A stretch of DNA of 64,000 nt from Marinobacter sp. JH2 (GTDB lineage: Bacteria; Pseudomonadota; Gammaproteobacteria; Pseudomonadales; Oleiphilaceae): NCBI RefSeq assembly GCF_004353225.1, contig NZ_CP037934.1:2108001-2172000 (forward strand). Direction: 5' to 3'. Positions 1 through 8,729 of this stretch are shown one piece after another; position 1 is the stretch's first letter; every line of letters begins with the position of its first letter. The position numbers and the translations under genes were made by a program. The notes under the pieces are model-generated. The model was not told the origin of the DNA, did not search any database, and saw only the letters and a program-made list of their open reading frames with translations.

Positions 1-132
1 TGGTCACGCAAGGAACAAGGGGGCTTTCCGGACATTAAGCAGTTGAAACAGCTGGTTCGCGACCAGATCGCCCCGGACCACTCTCTGGGGCATACCGATG
101 CTCACTCCCCGCAATCAGACTCTAACCTCTGA
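1..132 (+). CDS. SelT/SelW/SelH (Rdx) family protein, C-terminal end
   Basis: The frame is open from the first base of the window and stops at TGA 130-132, giving the last 43 residues of a protein that begins upstream. The segment WSRKEQGGFPDIKQLKQLVR followed by DQIAPDHSLGH is the characteristic tail of bacterial Rdx (SelW-like) proteins, small thioredoxin-fold proteins whose CxxC or CxxU redox motif lies near the N terminus and is outside the window. Whether it is a selenoprotein therefore cannot be judged. It converges on the PCuAC gene, with a gap of 21 bases. The assignment rests only on the C-terminal signature. Confidence 0.75.
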   Translation, partial: WSRKEQGGFPDIKQLKQLVRDQIAPDHSLGHTDAHSPQSDSNL

Positions 133-153
133 GCGGGGCATGCGTCCCCTATT

Positions 154-672
154 TCAGTGTTCCATCCCTGAATGATGCGAGTGGTCCATGACCTTGGCAT
201 CTAAGGGCTGAACGACCAGCTTGACGGTAATATCTTCGGCATTCTCGAAATCCAGCTGGACCGGAATCATTTCACCTTCCATCAGGGGCTTTGTTAGCTG
301 TTCCAGCATCAGGTGGTAACTGCGGGGCTTCAACTCCACGGTGCTACCTGCCGGAATGTCCAAGCCGTTAGAAAGCGGCTGCATACGCATCATCCCTTCA
401 TGCATGGACGTTTCGTGGATAGAGACATGGCCGGCTCTGGGGCTTTCAGCCGCGACCAATCGCACTTCGTCAGCTCCGTGATTGGTGATAGTCATGTAGC
501 CCACACCCATTGGCGTGCCCGGAGGTGTAGGGCGACTCCAGGCATTGTGAACTTCGATAGCACCGTTTGCTTGGTGGCCGTCATGATGCTGATGATCTGT
601 TGCCCATGCTGGAGTCCCCAGAGTGGAACAGGACAGTAAAAAAGCGGTTGTCAGGCTCTTAAGTTGATTCAT
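154..672 (-). CDS. Periplasmic copper chaperone PCu(A)C
   Basis: This is a 172-residue secreted protein with a signal peptide (hydrophobic stretch ending in PAWA) and a His-rich segment just after the predicted cleavage site. The core holds the Cu(I)-binding His/Met pattern of the PCuAC (DUF461) family: a His in SIHETSMHEGM, a Met about ten residues later, and HLM about 22 residues after that. Family members deliver copper to the CuA site of cytochrome c oxidase in the periplasm. The C terminus is also His/Met-rich (HSHHSGMEH), which may add metal binding. The ATG at 672 was preferred to an in-frame GTG at 684, which has no recognisable ribosome site. No Sco or oxidase gene is adjacent. Confidence 0.88.
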   Translation of the reverse strand: MNQLKSLTTAFLLSCSTLGTPAWATDHQHHDGHQANGAIEVHNAWSRPTPPGTPMGVGYMTITNHGADEVRLVAAESPRAGHVSIHETSMHEGMMRMQPLSNGLDIPAGSTVELKPRSYHLMLEQLTKPLMEGEMIPVQLDFENAEDITVKLVVQPLDAKVMDHSHHSGMEH

Positions 673-753
673 GATGTCTCGCACAGTCAGAGGTATCTAT
701 CTTTGTGGCCCCTAGTGTTGTTGCCACAAGGCCATTTGGCAAGACACTGATAC

Positions 754-780
754 GATCCGGTGGAATTTCCTCGCCGGATC
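754..780 (-). terminator. Inverted repeat after the E2 gene
   Basis: GATCCGG at 754-760 and CCGGATC at 774-780 are perfect complements around a 13-base loop, immediately after the stop codon of the dehydrogenase E2 gene on the minus strand. It could act as a 3' hairpin ending the three-gene operon. There is no T-run after it, so it is not a classical intrinsic terminator. Confidence 0.35.
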
Positions 781-781
781 A

Positions 782-1906
782 TCATTTCCCTTTTTTCAAT
801 GCATCAACCAGCGCACCCAAGAACCGCGAGGCTTCCCCACCAGTCGCTGCCCGGTGATCGAAGGTCAGCGACAAGGGCAGAATGCGACGAATGGTCGCAG
901 CCCCTTCATAAGGAACGACCTTTTCCCGAATGCGGCCTGCGCCAACAATCGCCACCTGTGGAGGACTGACAATGGGGTTGGCATATTGCCCCGTCATGGT
1001 GCCGAAATTAGACAAAGTGATGGTCGCGCCCTGCATTTCCTTGGGGGGAATTTTCCGAGAGGCTACCGACTCTCTCAGGTTTTCCAAACCCTGCCTCAAG
1101 TCCTTTAGGCTTCGGTGTGTAATATCCCTGAGCACCGGCACAAACAACCCCTCCGGCGTATCTACCGCAATTCCCACGTGAACTTCATCGAGCAATTGAC
1201 GGCTTAGGTTATCGCCGTCAAACCAACAATTAAGTTCCGGTACGACGGCACAGGCTTCGCCGATGGCCTGAACCAGCCTCATGGTGGTGTCAGCCCCCTT
1301 TTTCCAGTCACCAACATCCACATCCTCAAAAATAGAAACCGGCACAACCTGAGCGTGTGAGAGCGCCATGTTCTTCGCCATAGTCCGGCGAGTGCCTCGC
1401 AACGCTTCTGCATCGCCCAACTGCTTCTGGTGACTGGCCTGTTTATGCACGTCATCGGTGGAGATCAGCCCACCGGGACCACTGCCTTTGATGCTTTCCA
1501 AATTAACCCCGAGCTGCTGGGCCAGTGCCCGAACGCCCGGAGTTGCACGATTAGAACGTGCCCGCTTACTGGAGGCTGCCGCACCCACGATGAACGTATC
1601 TTGCTGAGCAGCTTTGCCCTCGCCTTTACCAGACGATTCAAGCTTGCCCACGACGGTTCCAGAGTCCTCGTCGTCGCCTTCATAAGCGAGCAAGGGTTCA
1701 CCGGTATGAATGATATCGCCCGCTTCGCCATAGAGTTTGGCAATAACACCCGCTTGCGGCGATGGCACCTCTACAATGGCTTTCGCCGTCTCTACACTGA
1801 CCAATACCTGGTCCACTTCCACGCTATCGCCCACCTTCACATGCCACTCAACGATTTCGGCTTCCGGTAGGCCTTCACCCAGATCTGGGAGTCTGAAATT
1901 TTTCAT
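782..1906 (-). CDS. 2-oxo-acid dehydrogenase E2, dihydrolipoamide acyltransferase
   Basis: This 374-residue E2 component has three parts. An N-terminal lipoyl domain (about 1-80) carries the lipoylated Lys42 in VETAKAIVEV. A linker leads to an E3/E1-binding domain (about 118-155, ATPGVRALAQQLGV). The catalytic domain runs from about 165 to 374. The family's HxxxDG catalytic motif reads DHRAATGG near residue 350, so His is present but the Asp position is Thr, a variant I remember from other marine gammaproteobacterial E2s. E2 transfers the acyl group from the E1-bound intermediate to CoA. It is the last gene of an E1alpha-E1beta-E2 operon and has a good GGAG site 8 bases before its ATG. No E3 (lipoamide dehydrogenase) is linked. 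Pyruvate and branched-chain substrates cannot be separated from sequence alone. Confidence 0.9.
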   Translation of the reverse strand: MKNFRLPDLGEGLPEAEIVEWHVKVGDSVEVDQVLVSVETAKAIVEVPSPQAGVIAKLYGEAGDIIHTGEPLLAYEGDDEDSGTVVGKLESSGKGEGKAAQQDTFIVGAAASSKRARSNRATPGVRALAQQLGVNLESIKGSGPGGLISTDDVHKQASHQKQLGDAEALRGTRRTMAKNMALSHAQVVPVSIFEDVDVGDWKKGADTTMRLVQAIGEACAVVPELNCWFDGDNLSRQLLDEVHVGIAVDTPEGLFVPVLRDITHRSLKDLRQGLENLRESVASRKIPPKEMQGATITLSNFGTMTGQYANPIVSPPQVAIVGAGRIREKVVPYEGAATIRRILPLSLTFDHRAATGGEASRFLGALVDALKKGK

Positions 1907-1917
1907 TATTGTCGCTC

Positions 1918-2910
1918 CTACAACCCGATCACCTGCTCAACGGCGTGCACGATGTCTTCGACCTGCGGCAGATAATTCTGCTCGTTCCGGTAATACGGCA
2001 TCACCGTGTCGTAGCCGGTCACTCTGATCACCGGCGCCTGCAAGTCCAAAAATGCCGATTCAGCAATGGAAGCCGCGATCTCTGCGCCGACACCGCCATT
2101 ACGGCAAGCCTCATGGACGATCACCGCTCTGCCTGTTTTGGCCACAGAACATAGCAAGGTCTCCCGATCCAACGGACTGACGGTCGCTACGTCGATCACC
2201 TCACATCCTACCCCTTGTTCGGCTAGCCTATCCGCCACTTGCAGGGTTTCCTTGACGCAAGCACCCCAGGTAATGAGGGTGACATCATCGCCTTCACGCA
2301 AGGTAAAACAGGTATCGAGTGGCAGCGCCTCGCCATTGTTGTCCACCCGCTGAGTAACGGCTCGATAAATACGCTTCGGTTCCAGGAAGATCACCGGGTC
2401 CGGGTTTCGGATAGCCGCCAACAGCAGACCGTAGGCACGCTGCGGTGAGCTGGGAATCACCACTCGCAATCCCGGAATATGAGCAAACAAAGCTTCGGTA
2501 CTTTCGGAATGATGTTCTGGCGCATGGATACCTCCGCCGAACGGGGCACGAAACACCAGAGGACAATGCAGCCGACCTCGAGTGCGATTGCGCATACGGC
2601 TCGCGTGACAAACAATCTGCTCCATCGCGGGATAAATGAACCCCATAAACTGAAATTCCGCCACCGGTCTCAAGCCCTGCGTCGACATGCCGATCGCCGT
2701 GCCCGCAATCAGATTCTCCGCCAACGGCGTGTCCATCACCCGCTTGAACCCGAAGGCGTCTTTCAGGCCCAACGTTGCCCGAAAAACCCCGCCATTCGTT
2801 GCGATGTCTTCGCCCAGAACCACAACGTTGTCGTCTTGTGCCATTTCCCAATGCAGGGCCATGTTGACCGCTTCTACCAAAGTCACATCACGAACGTCTG
2901 ACTGACTCAT
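1918..2910 (-). CDS. 2-oxo-acid dehydrogenase E1 component, beta subunit
   Basis: This 330-residue transketolase-like subunit pairs with the E1alpha encoded just upstream. Family landmarks are VVVLGEDIATNGGVF at the start of the pyrimidine-binding domain, DTPLAE, FRAPFGGGIHAPEHHSES and the C-terminal transketolase domain ending in ATVSPLD...VIVHEACRNGGVG. The alpha2beta2 E1 decarboxylates a 2-oxo acid using thiamine diphosphate and reductively acylates the E2 lipoyl group. Its ATG overlaps the E1alpha stop by four bases (ATGA), which suggests translational coupling and equal synthesis of the two subunits. The sequence fits the pyruvate/branched-chain two-subunit class. The precise substrate is unresolved. 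Confidence 0.9.
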   Translation of the reverse strand: MSQSDVRDVTLVEAVNMALHWEMAQDDNVVVLGEDIATNGGVFRATLGLKDAFGFKRVMDTPLAENLIAGTAIGMSTQGLRPVAEFQFMGFIYPAMEQIVCHASRMRNRTRGRLHCPLVFRAPFGGGIHAPEHHSESTEALFAHIPGLRVVIPSSPQRAYGLLLAAIRNPDPVIFLEPKRIYRAVTQRVDNNGEALPLDTCFTLREGDDVTLITWGACVKETLQVADRLAEQGVGCEVIDVATVSPLDRETLLCSVAKTGRAVIVHEACRNGGVGAEIAASIAESAFLDLQAPVIRVTGYDTVMPYYRNEQNYLPQVEDIVHAVEQVIGL

Positions 2911-3986
2911 GCCGGACCTCCACGATACTTGTTGGCGATCTGTTCGCGCTGACCCTGCAGCGCGGCGGGAAGGCTTTCAAACAGGTAGTCGAGCATCGCC
3001 GTGGGTGGTTCGGCCTCTGTCGCCAAGTACGTTTCTACAGACTCATCAACCGTCTTCTTGGATTCCGCCTGCAACGTTTTTTCCTGATCAGGACTCCAAA
3101 GATCGTTGTTGTACAGCCAATGTTGCAGCCGCCTTACCCCGTCCTTTTCCCACGCCTGCTTGAGTTCTTCAGCGGAGCGGTAGCGGGTAGCGTCGTCGGC
3201 GGTGGTATGGTCTCCAAGCCGGTAGGTTACGGCTTCAATGACTGTCGCCCCTTTACCCTGGTGGGCCCGATCAAGTGCATTATCCAAGGCTTCGGCGCAG
3301 GCAAAATAATCATTACCATCAACAATGTGCCCCGGCAGACCCGCACCAATGGCTTTCTGAGCGATGGTTTCTGCGCCGCTTTGCAGACTGCGAGGGGTGG
3401 AGATGGCCCATTGGTTATTGATCACCACGAATACCACTGGCAAATGCCAAGCGCCGGCTAGGTTCAGGCTTTCCATGAAGTCGCCTTTCGAGGTACCGCC
3501 ATCACCTATGCAGCACACAACGGCCCTCTCCTTACCTCGAATCCGAAACGCCGAGGCCACCCCTACAGCATGACCGCACTGGGTGGCAATGGGCACCGCA
3601 ATCGGCAGGTCTTCCTGGCAATGCTGCCAGGCACAACCGCGCTCATCGCCGCCCCAATACAGCAGTAACTCCGCCAAGGATACACCTCGAAGAATATGAG
3701 CCGCCTGGTCGCGATAATAGGGTACAAAGACATCGGTCTTGGCCATGCTCTGGCCAATGGCAGTGCCAATCACTTCATGGCCAAGCACAGAAGGATAAGT
3801 GCCACATTTCCCGGTACGTTGAAGTGCAATCGCTTTGGAATCCAAGGTCCGTGCCAGCACCATATTTTGGTAGGCAGCCAGAACTCGGTCAGTGTTCTCG
3901 GCTTGGATCGGCAATTCACCGAATGGCTTGCCGCCCTCATCCAGATAGCGAGTGCTATCCACATGGAACTCATGCAGCTCTTTCAT
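2907..3986 (-). CDS. 2-oxo-acid dehydrogenase E1 component, alpha subunit
   Basis: This 359-residue E1alpha carries the complete thiamine-diphosphate motif: GDGGTSKGDF begins at residue 161 and ends with NN at 190-191. The loop YRDQAAHILRGV is also typical of E1alpha. The ATG at 3986 has a strong AGGAGG five bases upstream, so the start is well supported. It is the first gene of the operon and overlaps E1beta by four bases. Together with E1beta and E2 it forms a cytoplasmic multienzyme complex converting a 2-oxo acid plus CoA to acyl-CoA, with NADH made by an E3 encoded elsewhere. Branched-chain 2-oxo acids or pyruvate are the likely substrates. Confidence 0.9.
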   Translation of the reverse strand: MKELHEFHVDSTRYLDEGGKPFGELPIQAENTDRVLAAYQNMVLARTLDSKAIALQRTGKCGTYPSVLGHEVIGTAIGQSMAKTDVFVPYYRDQAAHILRGVSLAELLLYWGGDERGCAWQHCQEDLPIAVPIATQCGHAVGVASAFRIRGKERAVVCCIGDGGTSKGDFMESLNLAGAWHLPVVFVVINNQWAISTPRSLQSGAETIAQKAIGAGLPGHIVDGNDYFACAEALDNALDRAHQGKGATVIEAVTYRLGDHTTADDATRYRSAEELKQAWEKDGVRRLQHWLYNNDLWSPDQEKTLQAESKKTVDESVETYLATEAEPPTAMLDYLFESLPAALQGQREQIANKYRGGPA

Positions 3987-4106
3987 CCCATCCTCCTGCC
4001 CCCGGCTGTGCGATACCAGCCTGACTGAACTGATGCCTGCTTATGGCGGGCATTTCCAGCGTTGGAGTATTCATCTTATTGGTAGCGTGGGTTGCACGCT
4101 GCGGGA

Positions 4107-4138
4107 TTAAACAGAGTGCCAGTCGACACTCTGTTTAA
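4107..4138 (-). terminator. Probable intrinsic terminator after yjdM
   Basis: A perfect 12-base inverted repeat (TTAAACAGAGTG and its complement) surrounds an 8-base loop. It lies 47 bases past the yjdM stop on the minus strand and before the upstream region of the dehydrogenase operon. The stem ends in A/T-rich flanks on both sides, which suits a terminator working in either direction. A dyad operator for the downstream dehydrogenase promoter is an alternative. Confidence 0.55.
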
Positions 4139-4184
4139 TATTTAGACGATGGGATGCAATAGATCAAATGCGGAAGGAGAGCAA

Positions 4185-4523
4185 TCAGGCTTTCTTGACG
4201 AACTCGGATTTCAATTTCATGGGACCGATACCGTCAATTTTGCAGTCGATATCGTGATCACCCTCAACCAGACGGATGTTCTTCACTTTGGTACCCACTT
4301 TTACGACAGAACTGGAACCTTTTACTTTCAGGTCTTTGATTACGGTAACCGTATCACCATCCTGCAACTCGTTTCCGTTGGCATCCCGAATGACCTTTCC
4401 AGCTTCCGCTTCAGCCTGCTCTGCTTCCGTCCACTCATGGGCGCACTCTGGGCAAACCAGCTGAACACCGTCTTCATAGGTGAACTCCGAGTTACATTGG
4501 GGGCACGGCGGCAATTGAGACAT
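4185..4523 (-). CDS. yjdM: YjdM (PhnA-type) zinc-ribbon protein
   Basis: This 112-residue protein closely matches the length of E. coli YjdM. The N terminus is a zinc ribbon with CPQC at 7-10 and CPEC about 17 residues further on. It is followed by the family core ([23 protein letters not shown], then [39 protein letters not shown]). The family was once named PhnA from a phosphonate locus, but a phosphonate role is not established and none is assigned here. The ATG at 4523 was chosen because AGGAA lies six bases upstream, whereas an ATG two codons earlier is too close to that site. It is monocistronic and followed by a strong inverted repeat. Confidence 0.85.
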   Translation of the reverse strand: MSQLPPCPQCNSEFTYEDGVQLVCPECAHEWTEAEQAEAEAGKVIRDANGNELQDGDTVTVIKDLKVKGSSSVVKVGTKVKNIRLVEGDHDIDCKIDGIGPMKLKSEFVKKA

Positions 4524-4642
4524 TATCATTTCCTGTTAATTGAATGAGATCCACATTATAACACCACACCAAAAGTTGTTCTCACAGGCGCTGCCAGAAC
4601 AGGTAAACTGGCCCGCAAGCCAACGAACACAAGGAAACCGAC

Positions 4643-5095
4643 ATGCCGATCTGGGTCGACGCCGACGCCTGCCCCGTGCCCATCCGGGAAATCATCTGCC
4701 GCGCAGCTACTCGCTGGAAGGTTCAAACCACCTTCATCGCGAACCATGTCATTACGCTGCCGCCCAGCCCGTTTATCAGCCGTCGTCAGGTGCCTCAAGG
4801 TTTTGATGTTGCCGATAACGAGATTATGGAACAGATGGCAATCGGCGATCTGGTGATCACCCAAGATATTCCTTTGGCTGCGGAAGCTATCGAGAAAGGG
4901 GCGACCGTTTTCAATCCGCGCGGACAGGCGTTTACGAAAGAGAATATCCGCCAGCGATTAGCGATGCGAAACTTTATGGAAGAAATGCGTAATGCAGGAC
5001 AAGTGACCGGCGGGCCAGCACCATTCGGTCAGACTGACCGCAAAGAATTTGCTAACAAGCTGGACCGGTGGTTGCAGAAGAATACCCGCAACTGA
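4643..5095 (+). CDS. YaiI/YqxD family protein (UPF0178, DUF188)
   Basis: This 150-residue protein has the full UPF0178 signature: an N-terminal WVDADACPVPIRE, central DNEIMEQMAIGDLVITQDIPLA, and ATVFNPRGQAFTKENI. The spaced acidic residues (D6, D8 and the QDIPLA Asp) resemble a PIN-like nuclease fold, but no activity is established for the family and none is claimed. It is divergent from yjdM and a single gene. The ABC transporter follows on the same strand after an 80-base gap with its own ribosome site. Confidence 0.85.
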   Translation: MPIWVDADACPVPIREIICRAATRWKVQTTFIANHVITLPPSPFISRRQVPQGFDVADNEIMEQMAIGDLVITQDIPLAAEAIEKGATVFNPRGQAFTKENIRQRLAMRNFMEEMRNAGQVTGGPAPFGQTDRKEFANKLDRWLQKNTRN

Positions 5096-5175
5096 CAATC
5101 ATTCTCTTTTAAACGGGGGCAGAATTCGCTACGCTTCCCGGCTCTGCAAACCAGACACCGAGAAGGAAGCAAATT

Positions 5176-6963
5176 ATGACCACGCGCGCCCGTCCCTCCA
5201 GTAGTTTCGCTGCGCTCGGCCGTCTGCTTAGATACGCGCATGGCTATCGGCGGAACATTCTCTCGGCCACCGCGTGCTCCATCATCAACAAGCTTTTCGA
5301 TATTGCACCGGAAATCCTCATCGGTGTTGCCATCGATGTGGTGGTGAACCAAGAGGAAAGCTTTGTTGCGGGATTAGGCTTCGACACTGCACAAGAGCAG
5401 ATCACAATCTTGGCGGTGCTCACCTTCTTTATATGGGCTGGCGAATCGCTGTTTGAATACCTTTACCAAATTCTCTGGCGCAACCTGTCCCAACGCCTGC
5501 AGTCTGACCTCAGACAGGATGCCTATGAACACGCACAACGCCTGGATATGAGTTTTTTTGAAGCCAACAGCTCCGGACAGCTGGTGGCCACCATGAATGA
5601 CGATGTAAACCAACTCGAACGTTTTCTGGATGGCGGTGCCAATGCGATGATCCAGGTGGGTGTTACCGTTATCGCCGTTGGCGCAGTGTTCTTCGTATTA
5701 TCACCATTGATTGCCCTGCTGGCATTCACTCCAATCCCTCTGATTATATGGGGAGCGTTTTATTTCCAACGCAAAGCCGGCCCTCTCTACTCCGACGTGC
5801 GGGAAAAGGTAGGCGATCTGTCCAGCCGCCTGGCTAATAACCTGGGCGGCATCGCCACCATCAAGAGTTTCACCGCAGAGCAACGAGAAGCCAAGCGCCT
5901 GAAAGACGCCAGTGAAGCCTATGTACAAGCCAACCGCCGCGCCATTCGGGTCAGTTCTGCCTTCATTCCTGTGATTCGTATGGCAATACTGGCGGGTTTT
6001 CTGGCTACCTTTACGGTCGGCGGCATGATGGCACTGGAAGGCAGTCTAAATGTGGGCGCTTACGGGGTGCTGGTGTTTCTTACTCAACGCCTGCTGTGGC
6101 CAATGACCGGCCTTGCAGAAATAATCGACCTATTTGAACGGGCCATGGCCAGTACCCGGCGTATTCTCGACCTGCTAGCTGAGCCAACGAACGTTCAGGA
6201 TCAAACTGATACTCCCTTGCAACAACCGGTGTGCGGGGAAGTATCCTTCGACCAGGTGAGCTTCCGCTATACCAGCAATGGCGCGGGCGTTCACGGCATC
6301 ACCCTAAACATACCTGCGGGCCAGACACTGGCGCTGGTGGGTGCGACCGGTTCCGGAAAATCAACGCTGATTAAACTACTGCTACGCTTTTACGATACGT
6401 CCGACGGTGACATCCGTATCGATGGCCAGCCCATCCGTACGATCAGCCTGAAATCTCTGCGTGAGGCCATCGGACTGGTCAGTCAGGATGTCTACTTATT
6501 TGAAGGAAGCATTCGGGAGAACTTGGCCTATGGCAAGCCCAGTGCCACCGACGACGAGATTATCGAAGCTGCACGTACGGCGGAGGCATGGTCCTTTATC
6601 GAGAACCTGCCTGACGGCTTGGCGACACAAGTTGGGGAGCGAGGTGTTCGCCTTTCCGGTGGACAGCGTCAGCGGCTTTCACTCGCCAGAGCACTATTAA
6701 AAAACCCGCCAATTTTGGTGTTGGACGAAGCAACCAGTGCGGTCGACAACGAAACCGAAGCCGCCATCCAGCGTTCGCTCAAACGCATAGGCCATAACCG
6801 CACCGTTATTATGATCGCTCACCGGCTTTCCACGATTGTGGATGCAGACACCATTGCGGTGGTCGAAAACGGACGGATCACTGAGCAAGGAAACCACAAC
6901 AGCCTGATCGCTGATGACGGTTCCTATGCGGCTCAGTGGCGCGTTCAAACCGGGCAAACTTGA
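5176..6963 (+). CDS. ABC transporter, fused permease and ATPase (exporter type)
   Basis: This 595-residue half-transporter has an N-terminal six-helix exporter membrane domain (about residues 20-330) and a C-terminal nucleotide-binding domain. The latter has Walker A GATGSGKST near 389, the signature LSGGQRQR near 492 and Walker B ILVLDEATS near 512, followed by the H-loop IAHRLST. The architecture is that of MsbA/lipid-A-exporter-like homodimeric exporters. Nothing in the sequence or context fixes the substrate. It sits directly before the Fur box of the siderophore uptake operon but ends before that promoter, so co-regulation is not implied. The ATG at 5176 follows an AGAAGGAAG site. Confidence 0.88.
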   Translation: MTTRARPSSSFAALGRLLRYAHGYRRNILSATACSIINKLFDIAPEILIGVAIDVVVNQEESFVAGLGFDTAQEQITILAVLTFFIWAGESLFEYLYQILWRNLSQRLQSDLRQDAYEHAQRLDMSFFEANSSGQLVATMNDDVNQLERFLDGGANAMIQVGVTVIAVGAVFFVLSPLIALLAFTPIPLIIWGAFYFQRKAGPLYSDVREKVGDLSSRLANNLGGIATIKSFTAEQREAKRLKDASEAYVQANRRAIRVSSAFIPVIRMAILAGFLATFTVGGMMALEGSLNVGAYGVLVFLTQRLLWPMTGLAEIIDLFERAMASTRRILDLLAEPTNVQDQTDTPLQQPVCGEVSFDQVSFRYTSNGAGVHGITLNIPAGQTLALVGATGSGKSTLIKLLLRFYDTSDGDIRIDGQPIRTISLKSLREAIGLVSQDVYLFEGSIRENLAYGKPSATDDEIIEAARTAEAWSFIENLPDGLATQVGERGVRLSGGQRQRLSLARALLKNPPILVLDEATSAVDNETEAAIQRSLKRIGHNRTVIMIAHRLSTIVDADTIAVVENGRITEQGNHNSLIADDGSYAAQWRVQTGQT

Positions 6964-6984
6964 GGTCTTACACCAAAACACATT

Positions 6985-7003
6985 GATAGTAATTATCATT
7001 TAG
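6985..7003 (+). promoter_or_regulatory. Fur box upstream of fhuC operon
   Basis: The 19 bases GATAGTAATTATCATTTAG match the classical Fur consensus at 13 positions by hand alignment. They lie 37 bases before the fhuC start codon in the only gap upstream of the operon. Iron-loaded Fur is expected to repress the operon here. Confidence 0.7.
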
Positions 7004-7039
7004 ATTACCCTCGCATGCATACGAACAGGGGGGATCTGA

Positions 7040-7813
7040 ATGCCCGCATTTTTTGATGTGCGAAACCTTGGCGTCCGCATCGGCGACACCACCATTCTCC
7101 ACGGAATCAACCTGGCCTTTGATGAAGGTCAGGTCACCGCCTTGCTTGGCCACAACGGATCGGGCAAATCGACTTTGCTGAAAACACTGGCCAGACAAAT
7201 ACCGGCTAATGCCGGTGAGGTTATGCTGGAGGGAAAGACTGTCAAGAGCCTCGGCGCCCGAGCTTTTGCGCGAATCGTGGGTTACCTTCCCCAGCACCCG
7301 CCGGGCACCGATGGCCTTACAGTAAGGGAACTGATTGCCCTGGGCCGCTACCCTTGGCGAGGCCCTCTGGGCCGTTTAAGTGAGAAAGACCACACTCTGA
7401 TTGACCAGGCCATTGCCGACACAGGCCTTAAACCCTTCGAGCACCGTTCTGTGGATACTCTTTCAGGCGGCGAGCGTCAGCGCGCCTGGATCGCTATGCT
7501 GCTGGCCCAACAAACTCGCTGCTTATTGCTGGACGAACCCATTTCGGCTTTGGACGTAAAGCACCAGGTGGAAACCTTACGATTGGTTCAACGGCTGGCC
7601 AAACAGCGAGCGTTGACCGTCATTGTAGTGCTCCACGATGTTGATCTTGCAGCTCGTTTTTGTGACCGCTTGGTTGCTCTGAAGGCGGGTGTGGTGGTGG
7701 CGGATGGAATTCCGTCAGACGTGATGAACAGCCAAATTCTTGAGTCCATCTACAGTGTGCCGATGGGTGTCATGGAGCGAGCCCCCGGGCAATGGGTTTC
7801 CTATGTCCATTAA
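7040..7813 (+). CDS. fhuC: Iron-siderophore ABC transporter ATPase, FhuC-like
   Basis: This 257-residue ATPase of the FecE/FhuC class has Walker A GHNGSGKST near residue 37, the signature LSGGERQRAW near 140 and Walker B CLLLDEP near 160, then the H-loop VLHDVDLA. FYLPQHPP and LVALKAG segments are typical of siderophore and vitamin B12 importers. It energises uptake through the fused FhuB-type permease downstream. It is the first gene of a five-gene chain and overlaps fhuD by 11 bases. The Fur box just upstream indicates iron repression. The fhu name follows from the fused permease, FhuF and the FhuA-like receptor, and substrate specificity has not been shown. Confidence 0.85.
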   Translation: MPAFFDVRNLGVRIGDTTILHGINLAFDEGQVTALLGHNGSGKSTLLKTLARQIPANAGEVMLEGKTVKSLGARAFARIVGYLPQHPPGTDGLTVRELIALGRYPWRGPLGRLSEKDHTLIDQAIADTGLKPFEHRSVDTLSGGERQRAWIAMLLAQQTRCLLLDEPISALDVKHQVETLRLVQRLAKQRALTVIVVLHDVDLAARFCDRLVALKAGVVVADGIPSDVMNSQILESIYSVPMGVMERAPGQWVSYVH

Positions 7814-8729
7814 TCTGAGGACGCTGCTACTCGGGGCACTTTTTCTGGTACTCCCCGCCTTCGGCGCAAGCCAGACATGGACTCACGAGGGAGGCACACT
7901 GAGCCTAGACGCTCCCCCCAAACGCATTGTCGCGCTGAATTGGGCGGCTACAGAGACATTGCTTCTGCTGGGTACCACACCGGTTGGTGTGGCCGATAAA
8001 AGTGGCTACAACGCCTGGGTGAATAAGCCGAAACTTCCAGACGACGTCGCCAACGTGGGCACGCGTGTTGCGCCTAGCCTGGAAGCCATTGCCGAACTGA
8101 AGCCGGACCTGATTGTCACCAGTACAGAAATGGCACCCGCCCATGAACTGCTGGAGCAAATTGCTCCAACCTACGTCATCAGCGTGTACAAGCCGGACTC
8201 CCACCCCTTCGACAGAGCCAAGGAAATGCTTCGGGTCCTCAGCGATATGCTTGACCGTGAAGCCCAGGCCGACGCCGTTCTGACCGATATCGAGCAAACA
8301 CTGAAGCAACAGCGGGATCGTTTGGAGCGGGCCAAACTAACGGACACAGCGATTGCACTCATCAGTTTTCAGGACAACCGTCATGTGCGGATCTACACCA
8401 AGGACAGTTTGTACCAAGCAGCATTGGATAGCCTTGGGCTTACCAATGCTTGGCCAAGCCGCGGAAATTATTGGGGTTTTGCTTCCATTGGCCTTGAGTC
8501 CGTTGCACAGATCCCGAACAGCCGCCTGGTGGTCATTGAACCTCTTGTACCCGGGCTCGCCGATAGTTTGGAAGAGAGCCCATTCTGGACCTACCTTCCG
8601 CCGGTAAGAAACCAACAGATCTATCAGATCCCCAACGCTTGGTCTTTTGGTGGGGTGCATCAGGTCAAAATTCTGGCCAAAACGCTCACCGAGGCTCTGC
8701 TCAAAGGGGGCAGCAACAATGTCCTATGA
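7803..8729 (+). CDS. fhuD: Siderophore-binding periplasmic protein, FhuD/FecB-like
   Basis: This 308-residue periplasmic binding protein has a signal peptide (LRTLLLGALFLVLPAFGASQ). It shows the helical-backbone binding-protein pattern: PKRIVALNWAATETLLLLG, VGTRVAPSLEAIAELKPDLIV, and a C-terminal lobe ending ...IPNAWSFGGVHQVKILAKTL. The ATG at 7803 was chosen because the signal peptide starts there; an earlier in-frame start would add 21 unrelated residues. It overlaps the end of fhuC by 11 bases and the start of fhuB by 11 bases. It should carry the ferric siderophore from the TonB receptor to FhuB. It is not an obvious lipoprotein. Confidence 0.82.
   Translation: MSINLRTLLLGALFLVLPAFGASQTWTHEGGTLSLDAPPKRIVALNWAATETLLLLGTTPVGVADKSGYNAWVNKPKLPDDVANVGTRVAPSLEAIAELKPDLIVTSTEMAPAHELLEQIAPTYVISVYKPDSHPFDRAKEMLRVLSDMLDREAQADAVLTDIEQTLKQQRDRLERAKLTDTAIALISFQDNRHVRIYTKDSLYQAALDSLGLTNAWPSRGNYWGFASIGLESVAQIPNSRLVVIEPLVPGLADSLEESPFWTYLPPVRNQQIYQIPNAWSFGGVHQVKILAKTLTEALLKGGSNNVL

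Noticed and set aside
1432..1870. Long opposite-strand frames over E2 and other GC-rich genes
   Set aside because: They are antisense shadows of strongly supported genes, lacking ribosome sites and domains.
4185..4523. YjdM as a phosphonate degradation (PhnA hydrolase) enzyme
   Set aside because: The name PhnA is shared with an unrelated phosphonoacetate hydrolase; this zinc-ribbon family has no proven phosphonate role.
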